From positions 1 to 64,000 of the forward strand of contig JAIPGO010000009.1 of the NCBI GenBank assembly GCA_021736135.1: DNA of 64,000 bases, in the 5' to 3' direction. This DNA is from Candidatus Cloacimonadota bacterium. Its GTDB lineage: Bacteria > Cloacimonadota > Cloacimonadia > Cloacimonadales > TCS61. Positions 51,832 through 60,625 of this stretch are shown here, one piece after another (within the stretch, counting starts at the first letter, position 1; each line of letters opens with the position of its first letter). Both the position numbers and the translations under genes were made by a program. The notes beneath the pieces are model-generated. The model was given only the letters and a program-made list of their open reading frames with translations, was not told where the DNA came from and ran no database searches.

Positions 51832-53678
51832 CAGGTTTCAATGCGTTTGAAACGCCGTTCCAGTTCATGAATGGTCATTTTAATGATAACAGGTCTGCCA
51901 TGAGGGCAGTAGTAAGGTATATCGCAGGCAAAAAGGTCATTAATCAGCGCCAGCATCTCTTTTCTACTCAGCTTTTGACCGGCTTTGACTGCAGATTTGC
52001 AGGCTACTGACTTGGCAAGCCCATCCCGAAAATCCTCAGTTTCACCCAATTCATCTTCCAGTTGCTTGATTATCGATATAAATATCTCTCCCCCATCCCA
52101 GTTTTCCAGTTCCGCGGGAATTTCGTCTATCACGATGGAATTACCGCTGAATGATTTTATCCCGAATCCTATATTGTAAAATAAATCCTTCTTTTCTTCC
52201 AGCAATTGCGGAATGGTGGAACTCATATATGGTGGCAGTTCCACAACTATCGGGAAAAGAAGTTTCTGGCTTTCAGCCGGGGCACCATGAATGCGCTGCA
52301 ACAGTTTTTCATATACTACTCTTTCATGAGCCGCGTGTTGATCAATCACCAGCATCCCGTCTTCAGTTGCCACAAGTATATAGCTCTGGTGTAATTGCCA
52401 GGGATTAACAATTTCCTCTTCCGAAGGCAAAAGCGCTTGGCGTTCTTCCCGTTGGCGGTTTTCCACAAACCGGCGCTGCAGCTCTTCCGTTGATGCTTCT
52501 CTTCCCTTAAAAATATCCGGTTGATAAACATCCTTCAGTTCTCGTTCCACCTCCGAAAAACGTTTCTTATCAGTTTTATTATTAAAGATACGTGCTTCCA
52601 CCTTATTAATTCCTTCCGAAGCGGAAGTTTCGCGTATCTTTTCCTTGATCACGCTGTATTTGGCATCCTCATGTTCCAGTAACTTTCCTGTTAATACTGC
52701 TTTCACGAAACTGTGCACCATCCCTGAATCTCGAAATCTTACTTCTGCCTTTGCCGGATGCACATTATAATCCACTTGAGCAGGATCTATTTCCAGAAAG
52801 AATATGTAAGGCGGTATTTTACCATGCTGAAAAGTGCGGTATTTCTTTAAAAACGGCTCATAAGATGATTTTATGCTGTGGTAGATTATCCTGTCATTAA
52901 TGAAACGCCCGTTAACGAAAAGATAATTCTTATCAAAACCGGTTGCTTCTTCATCAATACCTCCCATATAACCGTAAAGACGAATATTATCTTTGCTTTC
53001 ATCTACCCGTAAGAGATTCTCCTTAAAAAAACTGTCACCAAAAACTGCCCGGATACGTTCTTCCAGGCTTTCTACCTGCGGGTAATGCAGTTTCTCTCTG
53101 CCATTAGCAAGCAGCCGAAAGGAAATATGCGGATAAACCAGCGACTGGTAATGTATATAGCGTAAGATATGATTAAATTCCACAACTTCTGATTTCAGGA
53201 ATTTACGCCTTGCCGGAACATTGCCAAAAAGCTGCCGAACTTCAATAGTGGTACCCGGATTTGAAGATGTTTTACTCACTTCCACTAGTCTGCCACCCTT
53301 GAATTCGATCCTGGTGCTAACTTCATCTTCACTGGAGCGGGTTAATATGGTTAAATTACTCACAGAGGCTATACTTGGCAAAGCTTCACCCCGAAAACCC
53401 AGGGATGATATGCTGAAAATATCCGTTACCGTGCGTATTTTGCTGGTTGCATGCCTTTCAAAAGCAGTCAGGGCATCATCCTCACTCATACCGCAGCCGT
53501 TATCAACGATCTTGATCAGAGTCCTGCCCCCGTTTTCTATGGTTACAATGATCTGGTCTGCCTCGGCATCAATGGCATTTTCCACCAGCTCTTTCACCAC
53601 GGAAGCAGGTCGTTCAATTACTTCACCTGCCGCTATTCTGTTACTTACTTCTTCTGATAATATTCTGATTTTACCCAA
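51831..53678 (-). CDS. mutL: DNA mismatch repair protein MutL
   Basis: 615 residues. The GHKL ATPase has ELVENAIDAEA, DNGCGM, TSKI and GFRGEALPSI. Beyond a linker (about 335-425) the C-terminal domain carries the endonuclease motif D446-QHA-x2-E452-x4-E457 and the terminal CPHGRPV, so this is an active, latent-nuclease MutL of the type found in species without MutH. It lies 3 bases after the upstream exported-protein gene and shares a base with miaA. Confidence 0.96.
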   Translation of the reverse strand: MGKIRILSEEVSNRIAAGEVIERPASVVKELVENAIDAEADQIIVTIENGGRTLIKIVDNGCGMSEDDALTAFERHATSKIRTVTDIFSISSLGFRGEALPSIASVSNLTILTRSSEDEVSTRIEFKGGRLVEVSKTSSNPGTTIEVRQLFGNVPARRKFLKSEVVEFNHILRYIHYQSLVYPHISFRLLANGREKLHYPQVESLEERIRAVFGDSFFKENLLRVDESKDNIRLYGYMGGIDEEATGFDKNYLFVNGRFINDRIIYHSIKSSYEPFLKKYRTFQHGKIPPYIFFLEIDPAQVDYNVHPAKAEVRFRDSGMVHSFVKAVLTGKLLEHEDAKYSVIKEKIRETSASEGINKVEARIFNNKTDKKRFSEVERELKDVYQPDIFKGREASTEELQRRFVENRQREERQALLPSEEEIVNPWQLHQSYILVATEDGMLVIDQHAAHERVVYEKLLQRIHGAPAESQKLLFPIVVELPPYMSSTIPQLLEEKKDLFYNIGFGIKSFSGNSIVIDEIPAELENWDGGEIFISIIKQLEDELGETEDFRDGLAKSVACKSAVKAGQKLSRKEMLALINDLFACDIPYYCPHGRPVIIKMTIHELERRFKRIET

Positions 53679-53681
53679 TTA

Positions 53682-55211
53682 TTACTCTCCGCCCCTGATG
53701 CCGGAAAACCTGCCTTGCCAGCTTCTTTCTTCGTTGCATAAGATCAATTTATATTCGTAGAGAGCTCCGTTTTCCAGTTCCTCAAGCCTGATATCTTCAA
53801 TTTCCGCCCATTTCCAACCCTGTTCAGGATAATCCGGCATTTCACTAAAACCTTCTGAGATTCTTCCCATTAAATTGCGGGTATAATTACGTTCCATATC
53901 TTCAATTATCTCCAGAAACTGATGCAGATTCTCTTCTTTTTGCCAGTTCTGTCGCAACACCCGGTAATCGATGGGTTTCATACCCAGCCAGACGCCACTG
54001 ATGCGGTTACTACGATCCGTTTTTATAACCAGGTTACAGTCAGCTTCTATTTGCCCTGCAAAATTTATGCCAATTTTAAATCCCCGCCAGATGCGGAAAG
54101 AGGCAGTTTCTTCTACTTTGATCCTTCCGCCCGTTAACAGGTTGCGGATGTCAAGACTTGCCAGCAGACTTGCCGTCTCCTGACGCACGCCTTCACTGCT
54201 GAATATTCCCGTGTTATGTTCTTCACCATACTCGATATTTTCCAGAAATCCACTGAGATTAGCTTCCACTTCACGCTGTGAAGTACTATCTGCCAGCAAC
54301 GGATAAATCTGCTCATCCCAGTAGAGAAATTCTGCTTTTTTCTGCGGCAGTGGTATCGACTTGCTGGCTTCAAAAGCATTCATTCCCGTGATCTCGCCTA
54401 ATCGCTTTATCCTTTCTCCCCATACTCCCGTCAGCCGGTCCTGCAGGTCTATCATAAATGAAAGATTGGGTAATTTTTCAAATTCCACCCCGAAAAGGTC
54501 TATCTCTAAAAAACGGTCTTCCACAGAATACCCCTGATTTCCCTCCGGCAGTATTATTCCCAGCCGCAGATCATTTACCGGGCGGTTCTCATAAAGCACA
54601 TGGAATAGCAATCGCCGCATTCCCAGATGATATTCGTTCCCTTTAACTTTGATGAATAAATTCTCCACGACTTCGCTGATCTCGTCAATAAAGCGGTCAC
54701 GATTCCAGATTGATCCAGCGACTTCTATTTCCAGATCCGGGATAATATCACTAAGGATCAATGCCCAGTAAAGATTCCTGAGATAAATACCCAGCTTGTT
54801 ATATTGCATAGCTTCTTCAGCTTTTACGATCTTATCCCTGATCTCTTTTTTCAGTGTATTATAATGTTCCTGAACTGCTGATTTTTCCAGATATAAAAAC
54901 ACTTCACCACTTTTGCTGACCTCTGTTATATCTGCTATAAAATCATCCAGCCAGACTTTTGTTAAACGTCCCAGTTGTGCCTTCCGCCCGTAACTGAATT
55001 TTTCTTTCAATCCATTACTAACCAGGTACCAGTTGCTGATGGTACTTGCCAGTTCCTCGACCGCCTGCTCCCGTGCAGTCACTTCAGCACTGTCTTCCCC
55101 ATATCCCCAGACTATATCATCACGTTCCTGCAGCTTAACAATTTCCCTGTCCACACAACTGGCAGTTAATGCAAACTGTAGAAAAAAAATTATAACCAAT
55201 ATCCGCTTCAT
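53682..55211 (-). CDS. exported protein of unknown function before mutL
   Basis: 509 residues from ATG 55211, chosen because GAGGT lies 6 bases upstream and the signal peptide follows at once (LVIIFFLQFALTASC, a possible lipobox). The first part, WGYGEDSAEVTAREQAVEELASTI, resembles the LPP20/lipoprotein 'DAEQDA' helix, and the protein continues with long helical then beta-type stretches. I do not recognise a family for the whole. It is translationally close to mutL, so it probably shares the promoter. Confidence 0.75.
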   Translation of the reverse strand: MKRILVIIFFLQFALTASCVDREIVKLQERDDIVWGYGEDSAEVTAREQAVEELASTISNWYLVSNGLKEKFSYGRKAQLGRLTKVWLDDFIADITEVSKSGEVFLYLEKSAVQEHYNTLKKEIRDKIVKAEEAMQYNKLGIYLRNLYWALILSDIIPDLEIEVAGSIWNRDRFIDEISEVVENLFIKVKGNEYHLGMRRLLFHVLYENRPVNDLRLGIILPEGNQGYSVEDRFLEIDLFGVEFEKLPNLSFMIDLQDRLTGVWGERIKRLGEITGMNAFEASKSIPLPQKKAEFLYWDEQIYPLLADSTSQREVEANLSGFLENIEYGEEHNTGIFSSEGVRQETASLLASLDIRNLLTGGRIKVEETASFRIWRGFKIGINFAGQIEADCNLVIKTDRSNRISGVWLGMKPIDYRVLRQNWQKEENLHQFLEIIEDMERNYTRNLMGRISEGFSEMPDYPEQGWKWAEIEDIRLEELENGALYEYKLILCNEERSWQGRFSGIRGGE

Positions 55212-55297
55212 TAATACCTCACTCACTGATAATGACACACTTGCCAAACCTCTCTCCTGCTGGCAAGAAAAAAGTCATTCCATTCACTGTTCACTAT

Positions 55298-56350
55298 TCA
55301 CCGTTTACTTTTCTTAATCGAGTGACGAATAAAAAGTATCTTGGCACCCTTTATCTCTCCTCCTTTCAACTCCAGCAGCGCTTTATTAGCTTCTGCCAGT
55401 TCATATTCCCGCACTTCCGGTTTTATCCCTGCTTCAGCAGCAAGTTGTAGAAACTCGCTTACATCCGCCCGAGTTACATTTGCCACTGATTTCAACTCTT
55501 TTTCCTGCCAGAGATGTCTGGCATAGTCAAGGTGTAAGAGATAATTTTGATCCAGACTCTCTTTTCGTATAGCATTGATCACCAGTCTGCCACCAGCTTC
55601 CAGATTTGCTAAAGCTTCCACTACCGGTTTCCATGCCGGAGTTGTATCTATTATTGCCCGGCATTTATAAGGTGACCGCTCATCCGTATCACCAGCCCAA
55701 CTGGCACCAAGTCTTAAAGCAAATTCACGTTCCTGAACATTTCGGGCAAAAACCATTATCCTGCTTTCCGGATACAGAAAACGCACGACCTGCAAAACAA
55801 GATGACCGCTTGCCCCAAAACCGGTTAAACCTAACACGTCCCCATTTTTTATCTCTGCCAGCTTCAAAGACCGATAGCCTACACTTCCAGCACATAATAA
55901 CGGCGCTGCTTCACTACTGCTGAAAAATTGCGGAATCATGTGCACAAATCCTGCCGGTGCAATCATGTATTCTGCATATCCCCCATTCCTGTCACGACCG
56001 GTTGCCAGAAATTCCCGACACAGATTCTCATTGCCACACCGACACCAGGAGCATTTTCCACAAGCTGAATATATCCAGGCTACCCCGACCCTGTCGCCAT
56101 TCTGCCAGCTCTTTACTGCAGAACCCGTCTTTACGATCCGTCCAACTACCTCATGCCCCAATATCACCGGAAACACTGGCGGTGGCGTGCGGCCTTCGAT
56201 CTCGTCCAACTCTGTATGACAGACTCCACACACTTCCACCTGAATGAGCACTTCGTCATTCCCAGGTTCCGGAACTGCCATCTCCACCAGTCTCAATGGC
56301 TTTAGTTCCTCCTTCAGATCACAAATCCTTTCCAGTATCATTGCTCGCAT
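55298..56350 (-). CDS. zinc-dependent alcohol dehydrogenase (TIGR02822-like)
   Basis: 350 residues, an MDR-type dehydrogenase. The catalytic zinc site is in CGVCHTELDEIEGR and GHEVVGRI, the structural zinc in CGKCSWCRCGNENLC, and the nucleotide fold in LTGFGASGHLVLQVV. GASGH replaces the classical GxGxxG glycine pattern, as in this subfamily, which usually acts on primary alcohols with NAD(P). The start could also be the third codon (MILERI). It stands alone, separated by 86 bases from the exported-protein gene on the same strand. Confidence 0.9.
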   Translation of the reverse strand: MRAMILERICDLKEELKPLRLVEMAVPEPGNDEVLIQVEVCGVCHTELDEIEGRTPPPVFPVILGHEVVGRIVKTGSAVKSWQNGDRVGVAWIYSACGKCSWCRCGNENLCREFLATGRDRNGGYAEYMIAPAGFVHMIPQFFSSSEAAPLLCAGSVGYRSLKLAEIKNGDVLGLTGFGASGHLVLQVVRFLYPESRIMVFARNVQEREFALRLGASWAGDTDERSPYKCRAIIDTTPAWKPVVEALANLEAGGRLVINAIRKESLDQNYLLHLDYARHLWQEKELKSVANVTRADVSEFLQLAAEAGIKPEVREYELAEANKALLELKGGEIKGAKILFIRHSIKKSKR

Positions 56351-56904
56351 ACTATCCCTCCCTAAAGGTATTCCACATATTTCCTGACCAGCCTGTCAAC
56401 TTCTTCCTGCCAAAACATGGCATCCCCTCCATTTTTTTTTCTTAATATTGAGTCATTCCCTGATTCTTACGCATTCTCTCATTAGCCCCCATTTTTAAAT
56501 AGGGGGTTCAATATTGATACTAACGTATAGTCGCTTCAGCGAGTTCAGCTTATTTGATAATAAGATAAAATAATATTATTATTATTCAGACAGATAAAGA
56601 GAAGTGGCTGAAGCCATTGGACATCCTTTCTTTGGCTATAAAAAACACCCAGATGAATCTGGGTGCTAATGAAAGAATAAAAAGAATAAATCACTAATAC
56701 ATCGTACACCTATAATTATATATTTCAAGAGAATACAATCATCATTTCTGTAGAAAACCGGGGGATGACAGCTTCCTGCCAAAACTGAGATTCGAGTCTC
56801 GTGTTTCGTATTTCGGATTTCGAGTCTTGTGTCACGGCTTCACGTTTAATTTGACAAAATTCCTCAAAGTTCATCATTAACAACAAATCTGGTTCAGGAA
56901 TAAA
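56351..56904. other. intergenic stretch with hairpins
   Basis: No gene is supported over about 550 bases. It contains a CCCCCATTTTTAAATAGGGGG inverted repeat (abridged; about 56488-56508), the word pair TCGCTTCAGCGAG / TGGCTGAAGCCA (56531 and 56605), a terminator-like hairpin facing the minus strand (56646-56665), and GAGTCTCGTGTTTCGTATTT words (about 56795-56814). Confidence 0.5.
56646..56665 (-). terminator. orphan rho-independent terminator
   Basis: CACCCAGA (56646-56653) and TCTGGGTG (56658-56665) form a perfect 8-bp stem with a 4-base loop. On the minus strand it is followed by a run of T. No minus-strand protein gene lies to its right before murJ, so it may end a small non-coding transcript arising within 56670-56900. 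Confidence 0.55.
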
Positions 56905-58422
56905 ATGAGCAATAAAATATTAGCGCGGAATATAGGTTCCATGGGCATTGCGGTTTTTATCAGCCGCATTTTCGGTTTACTGCGAGATGTGATCATGACG
57001 GCTGTTTTTGGCACAAGCTGGGTTGCTGATGCTTTTCAGGTCGGCTATCAGATTCCTAATCTTTTGCGTAAACTCTTTGGAGAAGGCGCTCTTTCTTCCG
57101 CTTTTATCCCGGTGTATAATGAAATCGGCATCCGGGACGGCAGAAAAAACCAGATCAATTTCGCACTGAATATCATCTCTATTCTTAATCTTTTACTCCT
57201 GGTCCTCAGCATAATCGGCATACTCGCTGCCCCGCTAATTGTACGCCTGCTGGCTCCGGGTTTTGATACCGAACGCTTTCTGCTCACGGTAAAACTAACA
57301 CGTTTGATGTTTCCCTATCTATATTTTATCGGCTTTTCTTCCACACTCATCGCTATTCTCAATTCTCACGACAGGTTCTTTCTGCCAGGACTTTCCTCTG
57401 CTTTCCTGAATATCGGCATGATTGGCGTTCTCGCTGCCTATATTATCTTCAATCCCGCCAGTTCTTTGGAAGATAAGATATTGGCAACTGCTGCCGGAGT
57501 TGTCCTCGGTGGACTGTTGCAGACCATAGTCAATTTACCTCTTTTGAAGAAATTAGGCTATAAAATGCGCTTTTACCTGAACTTAAAGGATAAAAGCGTT
57601 TCCACTGTCGGCAGATTATTCCTGCCGGGTGTTTTCGGGCTTGCTATACGGCAGATCAACCTGGCTGCCGATCTCATCATTGCTTCCTTTTTACCGGCTG
57701 GCAGCATTGCTGCGCTTAATTACGGCAACCGGCTCATGCAGCTTCCACTTGGGATTATCGGAGTTTCTGCGGGGGTGGCCGTTTTACCGCTCTTCAGCCG
57801 TTATGCTGCTGAGAAAAAATGGGATGAACTGCACAACAGCCTGCGCTTCAGCCTCATAACTCTCTGCTTCCTTATGATCCCCATCACGGGTATAATTTTT
57901 GCTCTGGGCAGAGATATTACCGGCGTGATATTTATGCGGGGTGCTTTTAATGAAAAATCTCTGCAAATGACCAATATGGCGCTTGTCTTCTATTCTACGG
58001 GTCTTATCTTTTATTCTCTGAACCGTCAGATCATCCCCATCTTTTATGCCCGAAAAAATACTAAAACACCCGTAAAAATCTCGGCTGTAATTGTAGCCCT
58101 TAATATTGTGCTAAATATCATTCTTATGCAATGGCTGCAGCATGGCGGTCTGGCTCTGGCAACCTCACTTTCCTCCCTGGCGCAGTTCCTTATTCTCATG
58201 CACTACCTGAAAAAGCTCTACCCCGAAATGATACTTCCCAATATCTTACCCGAAGTACTAAAAATTGTCATCATCACTGCCACCATCTATATTATTCTCC
58301 TCTTCCTGCAGACGCTATACACTCCTGTGAACTTCTGGCAATCCGCCCTCCGACTCATCATCCTGCTCGTAATCAGCGGAATTTTACTTTTCCCCTCCCG
58401 GAAATTGATCAAATTTAAGTGA
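56905..58422 (+). CDS. murJ: lipid II flippase MurJ
   Basis: 505 residues with about 14 membrane helices, the MurJ/MviN plan. The start NIGSMGIAVFISRIFGLLRDVIM (abridged) and FGTSWVADAFQVGYQIPNLLRKLFGEGALSSAFIPVY (abridged) are hallmark segments, with key charged residues in the central cavity. It flips lipid II across the inner membrane for peptidoglycan synthesis. No strong binding site lies before the ATG at 56905 (GGTTCAGGAATAAA). Next is uvrC, separated by repeat words. Confidence 0.95.
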   Translation: MSNKILARNIGSMGIAVFISRIFGLLRDVIMTAVFGTSWVADAFQVGYQIPNLLRKLFGEGALSSAFIPVYNEIGIRDGRKNQINFALNIISILNLLLLVLSIIGILAAPLIVRLLAPGFDTERFLLTVKLTRLMFPYLYFIGFSSTLIAILNSHDRFFLPGLSSAFLNIGMIGVLAAYIIFNPASSLEDKILATAAGVVLGGLLQTIVNLPLLKKLGYKMRFYLNLKDKSVSTVGRLFLPGVFGLAIRQINLAADLIIASFLPAGSIAALNYGNRLMQLPLGIIGVSAGVAVLPLFSRYAAEKKWDELHNSLRFSLITLCFLMIPITGIIFALGRDITGVIFMRGAFNEKSLQMTNMALVFYSTGLIFYSLNRQIIPIFYARKNTKTPVKISAVIVALNIVLNIILMQWLQHGGLALATSLSSLAQFLILMHYLKKLYPEMILPNILPEVLKIVIITATIYIILLFLQTLYTPVNFWQSALRLIILLVISGILLFPSRKLIKFK

Positions 58423-58677
58423 AAAGTAAATAGTGAGAAAAAAACGTGAACAGTGAACGGTGAATGGTGAATAGACAATGAATATAAAAGATCCAATATC
58501 CCAAAGTAATTCCAATAAATCTTATCCGTGTAAATCCGTGAAATCCGCGGCAAAAAAATCTTCTCTTTATCTTTCGTCTTCATTTTCCATCATCAATCGT
58601 CCATCATCCATTTATTATAAGTCCCATATTCGTCTTTCGTTTCTCGCATCACGCATCACGAATCACGAATCACGCTT
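58423..58677. repeat. spacer of word-like direct repeats before uvrC
   Basis: AACAGTGAACGGTGAATGGT words (58448-58467), TATCCGTGTAAATCCGTGAA at 58523-58542, and CGCATCACGCATCACGAATC with further ATCACGAATCACG words (58647-58674) fill the gap up to the uvrC start. No gene or terminator is seen. Confidence 0.7.
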
Positions 58678-60486
58678 ATGACCTCCTCTCCCATCCGGAA
58701 AAAACTCGCGCTCCTACCTGATAGACCGGGCTGCTATCTCATGAAAAACGCCGACGACAAGATCATCTATGTCGGCAAAGCAAAAAATCTGAAAAACCGC
58801 ATCCGCTCTTATTTCAATAACAGTGCCAAAGATCCGAAAACCACCGAACTGGTCAGCCGTATAATTGATTTTGACTATATCATCGTTTCCACCGAAAAAG
58901 AAGCGCTCATCCTGGAAAGCAATCTCATCAAGGAACATTATCCACGCTACAATATAATGCTCAAGGATGATAAGCAGTTTCCTTTTATTGCCCTTACGCC
59001 GGAGCCTTTTCCACGCATTTTTGTCACACGTCAGACGCCACGTAATGGTTCGCATTATTTTGGACCTTTTACGGATGTGAAGGCTCTCAGACGTACTCTG
59101 CGTCATCTGGAATGGATTTTCCCGCACCGCACCTGCAAACGCAGTATTCCGTCAGACGAAATTAAATATAGAAAAGCCTGCATTAATTTCCAGATGGGCA
59201 AGTGTCCCGCACCCTGTATCGGCAAAATCTCGCTGGAAAGTTACCAGATAATCATCAAACGTATTATGCAGTTCCTTACAGGCAGAAATGAAGAAATTAT
59301 CACCCAACTCACAGCTGAGATGCTGCAGGCCTCAGAAGAACTCAATTATGAACTCGCTGCCCAGTTACGTGACAAGATCCAAAGCATCCAGCGCGTAAAC
59401 CGCAAGCGCACGCTTTTTTTTGATGACCAGAAAGACCGTGATTTCATCGGCATCTATAAAGAGAACAATAAAGCAGCAGTTACCGTAATGAAAATCGTGG
59501 AAGGAAAACTTCTGGCTAAGGAAAGCTACCGTATGCAGCTCGAAGAAAAGGATACTGAATCCGAAATTCTCAGTGCTTTCCTTTCACAGTACTACGAAAG
59601 CCGCCTGGATAAATTGCCCTCAAAAATCCTGCTCCAGATCGAACCTGCCGACTTTGCCGAACTTAATGAAATGCTGGATAACAAACTCCACGTACCCCAG
59701 CGCGGGGACAGCCTCAAACTTATCAAAATCGCTGCCGATAATGCCTTCAACCGCGTGGAAGAAGATAAACTTATGCACCTGCGCTCCAAAAACCGCACGA
59801 TCTTCCCCGTTAAAGACCTCAAAGATAAACTGCAACTTACCAGGCTCCCCCGTAAAATGATCTGCATAGATATTTCCAATATCCAAGGCACCGATGTTGT
59901 TTCATCTTTAGTCTATTTTGAAAATGGTAAACCAAAAAAGAAAAATTACCGCAATTTCATTATGCGCACCTTTGAAGGTCAGGACGATTTTGCCGCCATG
60001 CGCGAAACCATGCAGCGCTATTTCAGCAAAGTGGAAACAGACGACAAACCCGACCTCATCGTTATTGACGGCGGTAAAGGACAACTGAATGCCTCCACTA
60101 AAATTTTGCAGGAATTAGCAGTAACAGACATCGAGATCATCTCACTCGCCAAAAGACTCGAGGAAGTATTCCTGCCCGGTAGAAATGATTCCGTTATCCT
60201 CCCCCGCAGCAGCTCCGCATTGCGGCTGCTCATTAACATTCGTGATACCACTCATGACGCGGCAGTTGGTTTTCACAGAAAACGCCGTAAAACCAGAACC
60301 CTGCAAAGCGAACTGGATACCATCAACGGGATCGGACCCAAAACCCGGTTCCTGCTCCTCAAACACTTCGGCTCCGTCCAGAAAGTAAAAGAAGCAACCA
60401 TTGAAGAACTGCTAAAAATAAAAGGAATAGGGCCTAAACTGGCGAAAGAGATAATAGAAAAGGTGAGCAAAGAACGTGAGTCGTGA
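58678..60486 (+). CDS. uvrC: excinuclease ABC subunit C
   Basis: 602 residues, full length. The GIY-YIG domain (GCYLMKNADDKIIYVGKAKNL), the RNase H-like second nuclease domain (MICIDISNIQGTDVVSSLVYF, VIDGGKGQLNA) and two terminal helix-hairpin-helix motifs (INGIGPKTRFLLLKHFGS, LLKIKGIGPKLAKEI) are present, with a UvrB-binding UVR motif in the middle. It makes both incisions in nucleotide excision repair. No ribosome binding site precedes the ATG, which is embedded in repeat words. Confidence 0.96.
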   Translation: MTSSPIRKKLALLPDRPGCYLMKNADDKIIYVGKAKNLKNRIRSYFNNSAKDPKTTELVSRIIDFDYIIVSTEKEALILESNLIKEHYPRYNIMLKDDKQFPFIALTPEPFPRIFVTRQTPRNGSHYFGPFTDVKALRRTLRHLEWIFPHRTCKRSIPSDEIKYRKACINFQMGKCPAPCIGKISLESYQIIIKRIMQFLTGRNEEIITQLTAEMLQASEELNYELAAQLRDKIQSIQRVNRKRTLFFDDQKDRDFIGIYKENNKAAVTVMKIVEGKLLAKESYRMQLEEKDTESEILSAFLSQYYESRLDKLPSKILLQIEPADFAELNEMLDNKLHVPQRGDSLKLIKIAADNAFNRVEEDKLMHLRSKNRTIFPVKDLKDKLQLTRLPRKMICIDISNIQGTDVVSSLVYFENGKPKKKNYRNFIMRTFEGQDDFAAMRETMQRYFSKVETDDKPDLIVIDGGKGQLNASTKILQELAVTDIEIISLAKRLEEVFLPGRNDSVILPRSSSALRLLINIRDTTHDAAVGFHRKRRKTRTLQSELDTINGIGPKTRFLLLKHFGSVQKVKEATIEELLKIKGIGPKLAKEIIEKVSKERES

Positions 60487-60620
60487 ATCGTGAATCGTGA
60501 GTCGTAATAAAAAACCAGACCAGGATGGTCTGGATACAAAACCTCCATCTCATCCTGGTCTAGTTAAATTTCAAATCACGAGTCACGAGTCACGGATTAC
60601 GATTCACGACTCACGACTCA
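60475..60620. repeat. inverted repeat-word block with terminator after uvrC
   Basis: ACGTGAGTCGTGAATCGTGA and following words (60474-60505) are mirrored by ATCACGAGTCACGAGTCACG ... CACGACTCACG words (60574-60621). Between them AGACCAGGATG (60517-60527) pairs with CATCCTGGTCT (60551-60561). The block lies between convergent genes and should stop transcription in both directions. Confidence 0.75.
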
Positions 60621-60625
60621 CGTTC

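Noticed and set aside
53221-53760. 179-residue plus-strand frame
   Set aside because: It is antisense to the N-terminal part of mutL and has no independent support.
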